Source of the DNA: Streptomyces xylophagus
Lineage (GTDB): Bacteria > Actinomycetota > Actinomycetes > Streptomycetales > Streptomycetaceae
DNA length: 64,000 nt
Assembly: GCF_000716435.1 (NCBI RefSeq)
Contig: NZ_JNWO01000022.1
Location: forward strand, 62,001-126,000
Direction: 5' to 3'
Below are positions 18,796 through 27,550 of this stretch, in pieces. The first letter of the stretch is position 1. Each line of letters starts with the position of its first letter. Below the pieces are notes generated by a model. The model was given only the letters and a program-made list of their open reading frames with translations, was not told the DNA's origin and did no database searches. The position numbers were made by a program, and so were the translations under genes.

Positions 18796-19686
18796 GTGGG
18801 CGGCATGGGCATACGTGGCGGCGCGTTCGACATCGGTGGGTTCGAGTCGGCGTACGACAAGGTCATGGCGAAGTGGCCCGGTGAGCGGGAGGAGGTGACC
18901 GTCCCGACGCCGTTCGGTGGGACGTGTGTGAATGTGTGCGGGCCCGTCGACGGGCGTCCGCTGGTGCTGCTGCCGGGCGGCGGGGGTGCGACCTCGGCAT
19001 CCTGGTACGCCCAGGTCGGCGAACTCGCCCGCGCCGGTCACCGCGTCCACGCCGTCGATCTGATCGGCGCCCCGGGCCGCAGCGTCCCGGCCGTCGGCCG
19101 GCGCCCGCGCACCGTGGCCGACCTGATGTCCTGGCTGGACGCGCTGCTCGACGGCCTGGGCGTGAGGTCGGAGACGTCGGCCGTCGATCTCGGCGGTCAT
19201 TCCTACGGTGGCTGGATCGCGCTGCACTACGCACTGCACGCGCCCGCCCGAGTACGCCGTCTGTTCCTCCTCGACCCGACCCAGTGCTTCGCCGGGTTCG
19301 AGACGGCGTATCTGCTGCATGCCCTGCCGATGCTGCTACGGCCCACCGCGCGCCGGGTCCGCGCGTTCCTGGAGTGGGAGACCGGGGGAGTGCCGCTGGA
19401 CCCCGACTGGCTGCGCCTCCAGGAGGCGGGCGCGGGGTTCCCGTCCGTGAAACCGGTGACCGGTCCCCGCCCGGCGCCGGACGCGCTGCGCGGGCTGAAC
19501 GCGCCGGTCCTGCTGCTTCTGGCCGGAAACAGCAGGACCCATGACACGTACCTGGTGGCGGCCCGGGCGGGCGAACTGCTGCCGCACGTGGAGACCGACA
19601 TCCTGGCGGACGTCTCCCATCACGCGCTGCCGCAGGCCGCACCTGAGCGACTGGGCCGTCACCTCACCGGTTTTCTCGGATCCTGA
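18796..19686 (+). CDS. Alpha/beta hydrolase
   Basis: 296 residues from GTG 18796 (GGGAGG upstream); an ATG three codons later is an alternative. The fold is recognisable from LVLLPGGGG (oxyanion-hole region), the nucleophile elbow GGHSYGG, and the late His in LADVSHHALPQ. The substrate is unknown. It is controlled through the shared MarR operator and converges on the RlpA-like gene with a 3-base gap. Confidence 0.88.
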   Translation: MGGMGIRGGAFDIGGFESAYDKVMAKWPGEREEVTVPTPFGGTCVNVCGPVDGRPLVLLPGGGGATSASWYAQVGELARAGHRVHAVDLIGAPGRSVPAVGRRPRTVADLMSWLDALLDGLGVRSETSAVDLGGHSYGGWIALHYALHAPARVRRLFLLDPTQCFAGFETAYLLHALPMLLRPTARRVRAFLEWETGGVPLDPDWLRLQEAGAGFPSVKPVTGPRPAPDALRGLNAPVLLLLAGNSRTHDTYLVAARAGELLPHVETDILADVSHHALPQAAPERLGRHLTGFLGS

Positions 19687-19689
19687 GCG

Positions 19690-20370
19690 TCACCCCACCT
19701 TCTGGATCAGGGCCCGGCGGATCAGGAACTTGCCGGGCTCACGGACCTGTTCGAAAGCCGCGTTGTTCAGCAGGACACAGCTGCCGGAGACCGAAGTGAC
19801 CTTCACCGTCGTGGACTTGTTGTTGTCCAGGTTGGTGACCTTCAGCGTCGTGCCGGCCGGGAACTGGTTGCTGGACGCGGCGGGCGCACCGGCCTCGCCG
19901 GAGAGCGTGACGGTCGAGCCGTTGCACACCTGGCTGCCGGCGGCAGCGGCTCCGCCGCCGGTGTTGCCCGCGGGCGGGGTCGCCTTGGCGGTGGCCGTGG
20001 CCGCGGGTGCCGACTGCGCCGGCTGCGTGGTCTGGGAGCCCTGAGCCGACTCCCCAACCGCACAACCGGACGCCTTCTGCTGCACCTTGATCTGCGCGAT
20101 GACCGCCTCGCGGTTGGCGATCCGCGCCGCCGACTGGGCGTCGGGACTGGCCTTCTGGCCGGCGATGAAACTCTGGTTGTTGCCGAGCGCGGTCGCGAGG
20201 CCCTGGCAGACCGTCGAGTTCGCGGCGGACAGGGTCTTGGCGTTCTGCGCGGTCGACTGCGACGCGTTCGACGTGGTGGCGAGAGCGAAGGCCCCGCCTC
20301 CCGCGACCGCCGCGGCGGTGACCAGCAGCGCCAGCTTCTTCTTCGTGCTGGCGGTTCTCCTGCGCGACAT
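19690..20370 (-). CDS. Secreted protein with RlpA-like double-psi beta-barrel C-terminus
   Basis: 226 residues. Signal peptide at 1-37 (RRRTASTKKK then a hydrophobic run). A helical segment bracketed by Cys55 and Cys103 is followed by a Pro/Ala/Thr linker (108-145). The last 80 residues look like a compact RlpA-like barrel: ASSNQFPAGTTLKVTNLDNNKSTTVKV, then NNAAFEQV. The catalytic DRGP-type motif of active RlpA is missing (SVSGSC instead), so a binding role on the wall is more likely. Paired Crp-like palindromes lie about 80-100 bases upstream. Confidence 0.72.
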   Translation of the reverse strand: MSRRRTASTKKKLALLVTAAAVAGGGAFALATTSNASQSTAQNAKTLSAANSTVCQGLATALGNNQSFIAGQKASPDAQSAARIANREAVIAQIKVQQKASGCAVGESAQGSQTTQPAQSAPAATATAKATPPAGNTGGGAAAAGSQVCNGSTVTLSGEAGAPAASSNQFPAGTTLKVTNLDNNKSTTVKVTSVSGSCVLLNNAAFEQVREPGKFLIRRALIQKVG

Positions 20371-20447
20371 GCGCGTCTCCTGTGGGGTAGGGGAGCGTAC
20401 GCCGCTATGTACGGGATACCGAACGATGTAACTCAGCGGACACAGGA

Positions 20448-20470
20448 GTCACATAAGTGACGTGCGTCAC
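20448..20470. promoter_or_regulatory. Overlapping Crp-like palindromes
   Basis: GTCAC-ATAA-GTGAC (20448-20461) and GTGAC-GTGC-GTCAC (20457-20470) share a GTGAC half. The second fits GTG-N6-GNCAC, the consensus reported for Streptomyces Crp. The site lies 78-100 bases upstream of the RlpA-like secreted protein gene. Confidence 0.55.
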
Positions 20471-20484
20471 AAGGGTGTTGGGGG

Positions 20485-21471
20485 TCAGTGCGCCCGGTCC
20501 CAGTCCGACAGGAACGATCCGAGGGTGCGCATGTACGCCTCCCGGTCCTCCCACATCGCCATGTGCGCGCTGTGCGGGAACTCGACCCGCTCGGTGAAGG
20601 GGAGCCGTTCCTCCAGCGTGTCCGTGCAGTCCACGGCGAACTCGTCGTAGCGCCCACGCGTCAGCAGGACGGGCCTCCTGATCCGGCGCAGCTGCGAAGT
20701 CCGGTCCCAGGAAGCGAGGTTGCCGGTCATCACGAACTCGTTCGGCCCGTTCATCGTGGCGTACACCTGGTTGCCGTCGACGTTCGCGGCACTGCGCAAC
20801 AGGGCTTCGGGGTACGGGTCCAGACGGCAGAAGAAGTTGGCGTAGAAGACGTTCACCGCGTCGAGGTACTCGGGCGCGGTGTAGTCGCCCTTCGCCTCGT
20901 ACTCGTCCAGCACCTGTTGCACGTCGGCGGGGAGGAGGGTGCGCAACTGCCGGGTGCCCGCGACGAATTGAGGTGCGCTCGACGAGGTGCTGGCCAGCAC
21001 GACGGCGCCCACCTCGCGCGGCTGGCGCAACAGGTACTCGATGGCGAGCCAGCCGCCCCACGAGTGCCCGTACAGATGGAAGCGCCGCAGACCGAGCGCG
21101 CGCCTGACCGTCTCGACCTCGGCGACGAACCGGTCGACCACCCAGAGCGCCGGGTTGTCGGGCTTCTCCGAACGCCCGCAGCCGAGTTGGTCGTAGAACA
21201 CGACCGGCCGGTCGTCGGCCAGATCGCCGAGGGACTCGAGATAGTCGTGCCCCGCACCGGGCCCGCCGTGCAGCACGAGCAGCGCCGGACGCCGCCCGCT
21301 CCCGACGACGTTCGCCCAGACCCGACCGCCGGGGACGTCGATGTACCGCTCACCGGGCCGGAGTTGGGAGGCCTCACCGCCGGAGCCGTTCCGGTCCGGG
21401 GCGACCACGGGCACGAAGCCGCCGGCGGCCACGGCGCCGGACGACTTGAGAACGCTGCGACGGCTGATCAT
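20485..21471 (-). CDS. Tat-exported proline iminopeptidase-like alpha/beta hydrolase
   Basis: 328 residues. The start at 21471 gives a twin-arginine signal, MISRRSVLKSSGAVAAGGF, which decides against the longer ORF beginning at 21552. The hydrolase core has LLVLHGGPGAGHDYL, FYDQLGCGRSEKP, the elbow LYGHSWGG, an Asp in TRGRYDEF and a late His in PHSAHMAMWED. HGGPG plus GxGxS are hallmarks of the prolyl iminopeptidase (S33) group. The RR motif implies export of a folded enzyme. Confidence 0.88.
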   Translation of the reverse strand: MISRRSVLKSSGAVAAGGFVPVVAPDRNGSGGEASQLRPGERYIDVPGGRVWANVVGSGRRPALLVLHGGPGAGHDYLESLGDLADDRPVVFYDQLGCGRSEKPDNPALWVVDRFVAEVETVRRALGLRRFHLYGHSWGGWLAIEYLLRQPREVGAVVLASTSSSAPQFVAGTRQLRTLLPADVQQVLDEYEAKGDYTAPEYLDAVNVFYANFFCRLDPYPEALLRSAANVDGNQVYATMNGPNEFVMTGNLASWDRTSQLRRIRRPVLLTRGRYDEFAVDCTDTLEERLPFTERVEFPHSAHMAMWEDREAYMRTLGSFLSDWDRAH

Positions 21472-21582
21472 CGTGAGGGACTCCCCGCTCTCGTGCGACA
21501 CGCGATGTCCGGACAACCTTCTGTCAGCTTGACTCGGCCGCGCATCGGTCACTTGACCTACCGCGAGCGGAGGCGGGCCGGC

Positions 21583-21945
21583 TCACTGGCGGGACAACGC
21601 GTCCCGTACGGCCTCGTCGCTGCGCGCGACCAGCGCCGTGCCGTCGTCCGCGGTGATGATCGGCCGCTGGATCAGCTTCGGATGCTCGGCCAGCGCCGTC
21701 ACCCACCGCGACCGCGAACTCCCGTCCCGCGCCCACTCCTTGAGCCCCAGCTCCTTCGCCACGGCTTCCTGGGTGCGCGTGATGTCCCACGGTTCGAGCC
21801 CGAGGCGCTTCAGTACGTCCCTGATCTCGTCCTCGCTCGGCACGTCCTCCAGATAGCGGCGGACGGTGTACTCGGCCCCCTCGGCATCGAGCAGACTCAC
21901 GGCGCTGCGGCACTTGGAACAGGCCGGGTTGATCCAGATCTCCAT
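21583..21945 (-). CDS. ArsC/Spx-family protein (arsenate reductase-like)
   Basis: About 120 residues from ATG 21945. The thioredoxin-like ArsC fold is clear: NPACSKCRSAVSLLD with the active-site cysteine (and a CxxC pair), VRRYLEDVPSEDEI, and HPKLIQRPIITADDG. Lone ArsC-like genes like this one, without arsB or an ArsR regulator, may serve general redox functions rather than arsenic resistance. Confidence 0.88.
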   Translation of the reverse strand: MEIWINPACSKCRSAVSLLDAEGAEYTVRRYLEDVPSEDEIRDVLKRLGLEPWDITRTQEAVAKELGLKEWARDGSSRSRWVTALAEHPKLIQRPIITADDGTALVARSDEAVRDALSRQ

Positions 21946-21985
21946 GGGGTTCACGGTACCCATGACCGCCTGGCCGACGGCGCGA

Positions 21986-23179
21986 TCACCCTCCGGGTCG
22001 GGCCGTCCCGTTCGCGAACGGACCGCCCTCGCCGAACACGAGCCGCCCGAAGTTCTCGCCGATGCGGCGGTGTCCCGCCGGATCGGGGTGGAGATCGTCG
22101 GGCAGCGGGAACTCGGCGTGGTCCGACTCGCCGTAGAGGTCGAGGCCGTCGAGGTAGTACAGGTTCGGATCGTCGGCCGCCCGCTGTGCCACGACCCCGG
22201 CGAGCGCGTCGCGGATGACGGTGAGCGTCAGGCGCCCGGCGGCACGTTCGGCCGGATCGCCGGTCGCCCTGAACCGCAGGGTCCCGCCGTCGAAGTCGGG
22301 CGCGAGCGGACCGGGGGTGTCCTCCTGGACCGGGCACAGGAGAGGGGACACGACCAGCAAGGGTGTGGTCGGATGCCCCTCGCGGAGGGTGTCGAGGAAG
22401 CCGTGGACCGCGGGGGTGAACGCGCGCAGGCGCATCGCGTCGGTGTTGACGACGTTGATGCCGACCTTGACGCTGATCAGGTCCGCCGGGGTGTCGCGCA
22501 TCGCACGGGCGGTGAACGGGTCGAGCAGCGCGCTGCCGCTGAACCCCAGGTTGACGAGCTCCACTTCACCCAGCGCGGCTGCGAGGGCCGGCCAAGTGCC
22601 GCTCGGATGCGTGGCGTTGGAGCCGTGGCTGATGGAACTCCCGTGATGCAGCCACACCTTGCGCCCGCTGTCCGGCGCCTTCTCGACGGGCGCGTCGGTG
22701 CGCAGGGCGATCAACTCCGTGATCTCCGTGTGCGGGAGCCAGATCTCGATGTCCTTGTCACCGGCGGGCAGTTCGGTGAACCGGGCGGTGCCGGGCGGCC
22801 CCTCCGTCACCTCGGCGGACTGGGTGACCATGTCGGTGATCGTGCGCACGTTGCCACCGGCGACCGTGGCCTGGGCAGTGAGACGGCCGTCGACGAGGAG
22901 GTCGTACACGCCGTCCGCCGGGGCCGGGAACCCTTGGTAGACGCGCTTGGTGGGCAGTGTGTCCAGCTCGATCGTGGTGGCCCGGGTGCGGAAGACCAGC
23001 CGTACACCGGAGGGTTGGGCCTCGGCCACGGCCAGTTGGTCGTCGGGGATCTGACGGCGCGCCCGTGCGGGCAGCCGGTGCGGCAGCAGACCGTGCGCGG
23101 TCGCTTCCACGTCGAGGAAGCCGCGCAGCATGTCGGCGGTGACGGGGGTGGTGGTCGTGGTGTGGTGCTCGGTGCTCAT
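21986..23179 (-). CDS. SGNH/GDSL-type hydrolase
   Basis: 397 residues. The N-terminal 180 residues form a beta-rich accessory domain. The SGNH core follows: block I KVWLHHGSSISHGSN (catalytic Ser), block II VNLGFSGSA, block III KVGINVVN, block V LPDDLHPDPAGHRRIG (catalytic Asp and His). It probably acts as an esterase on a carbohydrate or lipid ester. The TetR gene 50 bases upstream on the same strand has a perfect operator and likely controls both. Confidence 0.88.
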   Translation of the reverse strand: MSTEHHTTTTTPVTADMLRGFLDVEATAHGLLPHRLPARARRQIPDDQLAVAEAQPSGVRLVFRTRATTIELDTLPTKRVYQGFPAPADGVYDLLVDGRLTAQATVAGGNVRTITDMVTQSAEVTEGPPGTARFTELPAGDKDIEIWLPHTEITELIALRTDAPVEKAPDSGRKVWLHHGSSISHGSNATHPSGTWPALAAALGEVELVNLGFSGSALLDPFTARAMRDTPADLISVKVGINVVNTDAMRLRAFTPAVHGFLDTLREGHPTTPLLVVSPLLCPVQEDTPGPLAPDFDGGTLRFRATGDPAERAAGRLTLTVIRDALAGVVAQRAADDPNLYYLDGLDLYGESDHAEFPLPDDLHPDPAGHRRIGENFGRLVFGEGGPFANGTARPGG

Positions 23180-23229
23180 TGCTCTGCCTCAGCCTGGTGA
23201 TCGGAATTTCCGGGATGTTCGGAAAGCGG

Positions 23230-23802
23230 TCAGGGGGTGGTGCCCCGGTTCCGGAGCAGGGTGTCGAGGGAGTCGACGACCCAGGCCCAGGACTCCCGTG
23301 CGTCGGGTGCGCTGTGCTCGAAGCCTCCGGCCAGCTCCAGGCTGACGTAGCCGTGGAAGACGCTGCCCAGCATCCGGACCGCGTGTGTCTGGTCCGGCTC
23401 GGCCAGGTCGTAGCCGCGCAGGATCGCCCGCGTCATCTGCGCGTGCCGTACGCCCGCGCTGGCGGCGGCCGTCTCGGGGTCGAGCCGGAGCCGGGCGGCG
23501 TCGTAGCGGCCGGGGTGCTCCCGGGCGTAGTCGCGGTAGGCGTCCGCGAAGGCGGCCAGGGCGTCCTTGCCGGCGCGTCCGGCGAGGGCGTCGGCGACCC
23601 GGTCGGCGAGTTCCTCCAGGGCGAACAGGGCGATCCTGGTCCGGAGTTCCTGGGAGTTCTTCAGGTGCGAGTACAGACTCGCGACCTTGACGTCGAACCG
23701 CCGGGCGAGTGCCGAGAGGGTCACCTGGTCGAAGCCGACCTCGTCGGCCAGCTCGGCCCCCGCGAGGGTCAGCCGCTCCGGGGTCAGTCCTGCTCTGGCC
23801 AT
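23230..23802 (-). CDS. TetR-family regulator with WHG-type C-terminus
   Basis: 190 residues; ATG preceded by AAGGAAGG. The helix-turn-helix is ALARRFDVKVASLYSHLKNSQEL (a TetR recognition helix with SLYSHLK). The C-terminal domain resembles the TetR_C/WHG group. Its stop is 50 bases from the SGNH hydrolase gene, so the two likely form an operon under the palindrome at 23834-23862. Confidence 0.9.
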   Translation of the reverse strand: MARAGLTPERLTLAGAELADEVGFDQVTLSALARRFDVKVASLYSHLKNSQELRTRIALFALEELADRVADALAGRAGKDALAAFADAYRDYAREHPGRYDAARLRLDPETAAASAGVRHAQMTRAILRGYDLAEPDQTHAVRMLGSVFHGYVSLELAGGFEHSAPDARESWAWVVDSLDTLLRNRGTTP

Positions 23803-23826
23803 GACCTTCCTTTCGATCAGCGATAC

Positions 23827-23862
23827 AGATTATGCATTTGCCTAAAGGGTTTAGGCAAATGC
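23827..23862 (-). promoter_or_regulatory. TetR operator and -10 element
   Basis: Perfect palindrome with 13-bp arms, GCATTTGCCTAAA and its complement, separated by GGG (23834-23862). A minus-strand -10 hexamer TAATCT (23827-23832) directly abuts it. The site is about 32-60 bases upstream of the TetR start. Confidence 0.82.
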
Positions 23863-24078
23863 CAGAAGGGGTGAAATGGCCGGTGTTCGAATTTCCCGAA
23901 GCCTCACGCATACCTCCCGGATCACCGGTGACATGGCGGCAACATCCGTCTCCACCAGGGCATTTGACGAACGTCGTGGACTCGCTGGATGTCAGTGGCG
24001 GGCGGTAAACTGTGAGCAGTGTTCGAGGGTGTCGCCGGGAGGTCCGGACGGCGCCCTGACCGCGACAGGAGGATGTCC

Positions 24079-24393
24079 GTGCCCGCTGCCGCACTGAAGC
24101 CGAAGCCGTTGCCGACCCAGTCCACCGCGAAGCGTTCCGTCCAGCTCGACCTGCCCTACGTGCCCGTGGAGAAGCGGCCGCTGCCGCCCGGACGCCCGCG
24201 GGATTGGTACGTCACGCACAACCGCCGCCTCAAGGCGATGCGGCTCGCGATCGCCCTGCTCGACTCGGGCGTGTACGTCCCGAACCAGGCCCGCAACGAG
24301 ACGATCCGATCGACCGCGGAACTGATCGGTGTTCACCCGCCGTCGGAGACGACGTGTCACATGGTGCGGGCGCTGATGCGGTACTCGCGCTGA
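24079..24393 (+). CDS. Small conserved protein of unknown function
   Basis: 104 residues from GTG 24079, chosen because AGGAGG at 24067-24072 sits 6 bases ahead of it but is flush against the ATG at 24073. The protein is basic and Pro-rich at the start, then has a compact part (DWYVTHNRRLKAMRLAIALLDSG, TIRSTAELIGVHPPSE). No domain is recognised. Codon use is normal for the genome. It stands alone between the TetR gene and a repeat element. Confidence 0.72.
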   Translation: MPAAALKPKPLPTQSTAKRSVQLDLPYVPVEKRPLPPGRPRDWYVTHNRRLKAMRLAIALLDSGVYVPNQARNETIRSTAELIGVHPPSETTCHMVRALMRYSR

Positions 24394-24449
24394 GCTGTGG
24401 CGCCGGGTGCCCTGCGTTTCTTGGGCGCCCGGCCCCGGTGCGGGGGTCT

Positions 24450-24520
24450 CTGGGAGCTGCCGCCCCCAGCCCCCCGCTTCGGCCCTGAAGGGGCCTCGTC
24501 CTCAAACGCCGGACGGGCTG
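24450..24520. repeat. Dispersed intergenic repeat, family A copy 1
   Basis: Noncoding stretch containing GCCGCCCCCAG...CCCCCGCTTCGGCCC...GGGCCTCGTCC and TCAAACGCCGGACGGGCTG. It recurs, inverted, at 55250-55320. It lies between the 104-aa gene and the HTH_42 gene and may act as a terminator. Confidence 0.75.
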
Positions 24521-24596
24521 GATTGTGCCGGCCGGCGCCGAGGGGTACGCCCTGCACCCACAACGCCCCTTGCACCCCCTGCACCCCCAACACCCC

Positions 24597-25787
24597 CTAC
24601 GCCGACAACTCCCGCTCCACCGGCGTCCGGAACCTCGGCGTCACCCGAGTCGTCCCCACCCACCCCCGCAACCGCTCCGCCGCCTCCCCGATCGCGGCCT
24701 CCGCCTCTCGACCGACCCCCTCCCGGTCGAGCACCCGCCACACGATCTCCCCGTCGGCCCCGGCCCGTTGCGCCCAACTTCCCACCACCCGGCCGTTCCA
24801 CCACACCGTCGGCCCCACGTTGCCGCTGTAGTCGAACAGCGCGGGGCGCAGCTCCGGTGTCAGGTACCAGTCCCGTTGCTGCCAGCCCATCGCCGTCGGA
24901 TCGAGCGCCGGCAACAGTGCCGCCCAGGGTTCGGCGGGGCCGGCCAGCGGAGCGAGGTCCCCGGCGGCCACGTAACCCGTGCCCTCGTCCAGGGTCACCG
25001 GCTCCGCGCCGATCGTCGCCAGTGCCCGGCGAACGTCCGTCACCCGCCACCCCGTCCACCACTTCAGGTCGGCTTCCGTGGCCGGACCACAGGTGCTGAG
25101 CCAGCGCCGCAGCAGGGTCGACTGGGCCTCCGCCACGTCCAGTTCGGGATGTTCGGGTGCCACCGCCCAGCGGAACTGGTTCGACGTCCACGAACCCAAA
25201 GGTCGCCCCCGCACCACCTTGCCCTCCACGCCGAGCACCCTCAGCAGTTGGGTCGACACGGTGTGGACGCCCTCGTAGCTCTTGCCGGCCGCGTACACGA
25301 ACTGTTCCTTCAACCTCGGCTCGTCCTGGGCGAGTTCGGCCGCCGTCGCCTGTCCGCGCCGGGCCAGCGCGGCGAGGGCCGCGTCCTCGACCTCCTTCAG
25401 CCAGACCGCGTCCGGGGCCCCGGCCTTCGCCATGTTCTTGAGCAGGGAGGCCCGTTCACGGGCGGCGACGGCGAGTCCCGTCGAGGCGTGCACGACGGCG
25501 GTCAGCTCGGTGGGGAACACGAACACCGTGTGCCGCATGCCGTGCATACGGAGCAGGGTGCGGTCCTCGTACAGGGCGCGGGCGGTCTCCGACACGGTGC
25601 CGCTCGAGTCGGCGAGGCGTGCGCCCACGGCGAGGTACACCGCTGCGGGGTCGCTGCCGTGGAGGGCGACGAGGGAATCGGCGACGTCTTCGGGGGCCGT
25701 GGCGCGGGTGCTTGCGGCGAGGCGATGGCGCAGGGCGAGACGGGCGCGCCGTTCGGGCGGTGCGATGTAACGCGGGTTGCCACTCAT
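24597..25787 (-). CDS. Winged helix DNA-binding (HTH_42 / AlkZ-type glycosylase superfamily) protein
   Basis: 396 residues. The family is built of tandem winged helices; some members (AlkZ, YcaQ) are DNA glycosylases that unhook crosslinks. Recognisable stretches: LVALHGSDPAAVYLAVGARL, LYEDRTLLRMHGMRHTVFVFP, FDYSGNVGPTVWWNGRVVGSWAQ. The catalytic Q-x-Q/D position of AlkZ-type enzymes is HGS here, so glycosylase activity is doubtful or different. The gene is divergent from the DUF2252 gene. Confidence 0.85.
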   Translation of the reverse strand: MSGNPRYIAPPERRARLALRHRLAASTRATAPEDVADSLVALHGSDPAAVYLAVGARLADSSGTVSETARALYEDRTLLRMHGMRHTVFVFPTELTAVVHASTGLAVAARERASLLKNMAKAGAPDAVWLKEVEDAALAALARRGQATAAELAQDEPRLKEQFVYAAGKSYEGVHTVSTQLLRVLGVEGKVVRGRPLGSWTSNQFRWAVAPEHPELDVAEAQSTLLRRWLSTCGPATEADLKWWTGWRVTDVRRALATIGAEPVTLDEGTGYVAAGDLAPLAGPAEPWAALLPALDPTAMGWQQRDWYLTPELRPALFDYSGNVGPTVWWNGRVVGSWAQRAGADGEIVWRVLDREGVGREAEAAIGEAAERLRGWVGTTRVTPRFRTPVERELSA

Positions 25788-25950
25788 CCCGGCCTCCGCT
25801 CGGAGAGATGCGTGCGTTTCTCGTCCGAGAGTAAACGCGCTCGTTCACTCAAACGCCGCATCCGACATGCGGCCACCTCACCCCCCGCTTTCACTGCGTA
25901 GCAACAGGCGGCGGAACCCCGGGAGGCGGCGGCATGCGGAGACACGGCAC

Positions 25951-27291
25951 ATGACCACGCCCGCTGACCGAGCAGACCGAGGCCGCGCTGCGCGTAGACG
26001 CGTCGCCCGTTCCGCACACGCCGGCTGGATCCCCTCCGTGGACCGCCCGGACCCCGTAGCCGTACTGGAGCGACAAGGCCGGGACCGACTCCCGGAACTC
26101 CTCCCCATCCGGTACGGCCGCATGGCAGCCTCCCCCTTCGCCTTCTTCCGCGGCTCCGCCGCCGTGATGGCCGCCGACCTCGCGTCCCAGCCGCACACCG
26201 GTCTCACCGTGCAGCTGTGCGGCGACGCGCACCTCCTCAACTTCGGCCTGTACGCCTCCCCGGAACGCGCCCTGCTCTTCGACCTCAACGACTTCGACGA
26301 GACGTTCCCGGGCCCCTTCGAGTGGGACGTCAAACGCCTCGCCGCGAGCGTGGCCGTCGCCGGCCGCGAGAACGGCCACAGCCCCGCGAAGGCCCACCGC
26401 GCCGCGCTGGAGGCGACCGCCGCGTACCGCACGGCGCTGCGCGCTCTGGCCCGCAAGGGCGAACTCGCCGTCTGGTACGACCGGATCGACGCCGACAGCC
26501 TGCTGCCCCTGGTCCGTTCCGCCCGCAACCGCCGCCGGGTCGAGTCCAGCCTCACACGGGCCCGCCGCCGCACCAGCCTGCACGCCGTCGGCAAACTGAC
26601 CGAGACCGTCGACGGCCGCCGCCGTATCGTCCACGACCCGCCCCTCCTGGAACCGGCCGGCGCCGCCGACATGGCCTCCCTGCGCAAGATCTTCAGCGAC
26701 TACCGCTCCACCCTCTCCGAGGAGCGCCGCCTGCTCCTGGACCGCTACCGCTTCGTCGACGCCGCCCGCAAGGTCGTCGGCGTCGGCAGTGTCGGCACCC
26801 GCTGCTTCATCGTGCTGCTCGCCGGGCGCGACCAGGACGACCCGCTGTTCCTGCAGATCAAGGAGGCGCGGAAGTCCGTACTGGAGGAGCACCTGCCGAG
26901 CGGACCGTACGTCCACCCCGGCCACCGGGTCGTAGCCGGGCAACGGCTGCTCCAGGCCGCCAGCGACATCTTCCTCGGCTGGATGACGGGCCCACAGGGC
27001 CGCGCCTTCTACTGGCGCCAGCTGCGCGACATGAAGGGCTCCGCGGACGTCGCCGGCATGGGCCCGGCCGAACTCCTCGCCTACGGCCGCCTGTGCGGCA
27101 CCGCGCTGGCCCGCGCCCACGCCCGCTCCGGCGACCGGATCGCCATCGCCGCGTACCTGGGCGGCACCGACACCTTCGAACACGCCGTGGCCGACTTCGC
27201 CTCGGCCTACGCCACCCAGACCACCACCGACCACGCGACCCTCAACGCGGCCGTCGCGGCGGGCGTGGTCACGGCGGCACCGGGCATCTGA
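25951..27291 (+). CDS. DUF2252 family protein
   Basis: 446 residues from ATG 25951; the longer frame to 25777 overlaps the divergent gene's start and has untypical codons. DUF2252 proteins are distantly kinase-like: VQLCGDAHLLNFGLY and LFDLNDFDETFPGPFEWDVKRLAAS resemble the catalytic and metal-binding loops of aminoglycoside-phosphotransferase folds. Further conserved parts are SPFAFFRGSA and VGVGSVGTRCFIVLL. The substrate is unknown. Confidence 0.88.
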   Translation: MTTPADRADRGRAARRRVARSAHAGWIPSVDRPDPVAVLERQGRDRLPELLPIRYGRMAASPFAFFRGSAAVMAADLASQPHTGLTVQLCGDAHLLNFGLYASPERALLFDLNDFDETFPGPFEWDVKRLAASVAVAGRENGHSPAKAHRAALEATAAYRTALRALARKGELAVWYDRIDADSLLPLVRSARNRRRVESSLTRARRRTSLHAVGKLTETVDGRRRIVHDPPLLEPAGAADMASLRKIFSDYRSTLSEERRLLLDRYRFVDAARKVVGVGSVGTRCFIVLLAGRDQDDPLFLQIKEARKSVLEEHLPSGPYVHPGHRVVAGQRLLQAASDIFLGWMTGPQGRAFYWRQLRDMKGSADVAGMGPAELLAYGRLCGTALARAHARSGDRIAIAAYLGGTDTFEHAVADFASAYATQTTTDHATLNAAVAAGVVTAAPGI

Positions 27292-27550
27292 CACCACGTC
27301 CGACACCACGTCCGACACCCCCAACTCCAGCCCGGGGAAAAGAAGATGCACACCGAGTGACCGACTCCCTACGCTGGAGACGCATTCCGGAGCAGGTCAC
27401 CACCGTTTCACGCAGGGGAGGCGTCACCCTGCGGAGTCGGCGCTACTCTCGTTCGCACCCAACCCACCGACGGTCGGCCGCCCACCCCAGCGCCCTGTCG
27501 GACACGTTCACATCGCTCAGACACCACACCCACGCCCACGGAGGCCCGTC
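27292..27550. other. Intergenic region without a recognisable gene
   Basis: About 260 bases between the DUF2252 gene and the small Ser-rich membrane protein gene. Short direct repeats (CACCACGTCCGACAC, twice) follow the DUF2252 stop. No ORF with typical codon use is seen; the region probably carries the downstream promoter. Confidence 0.4.
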
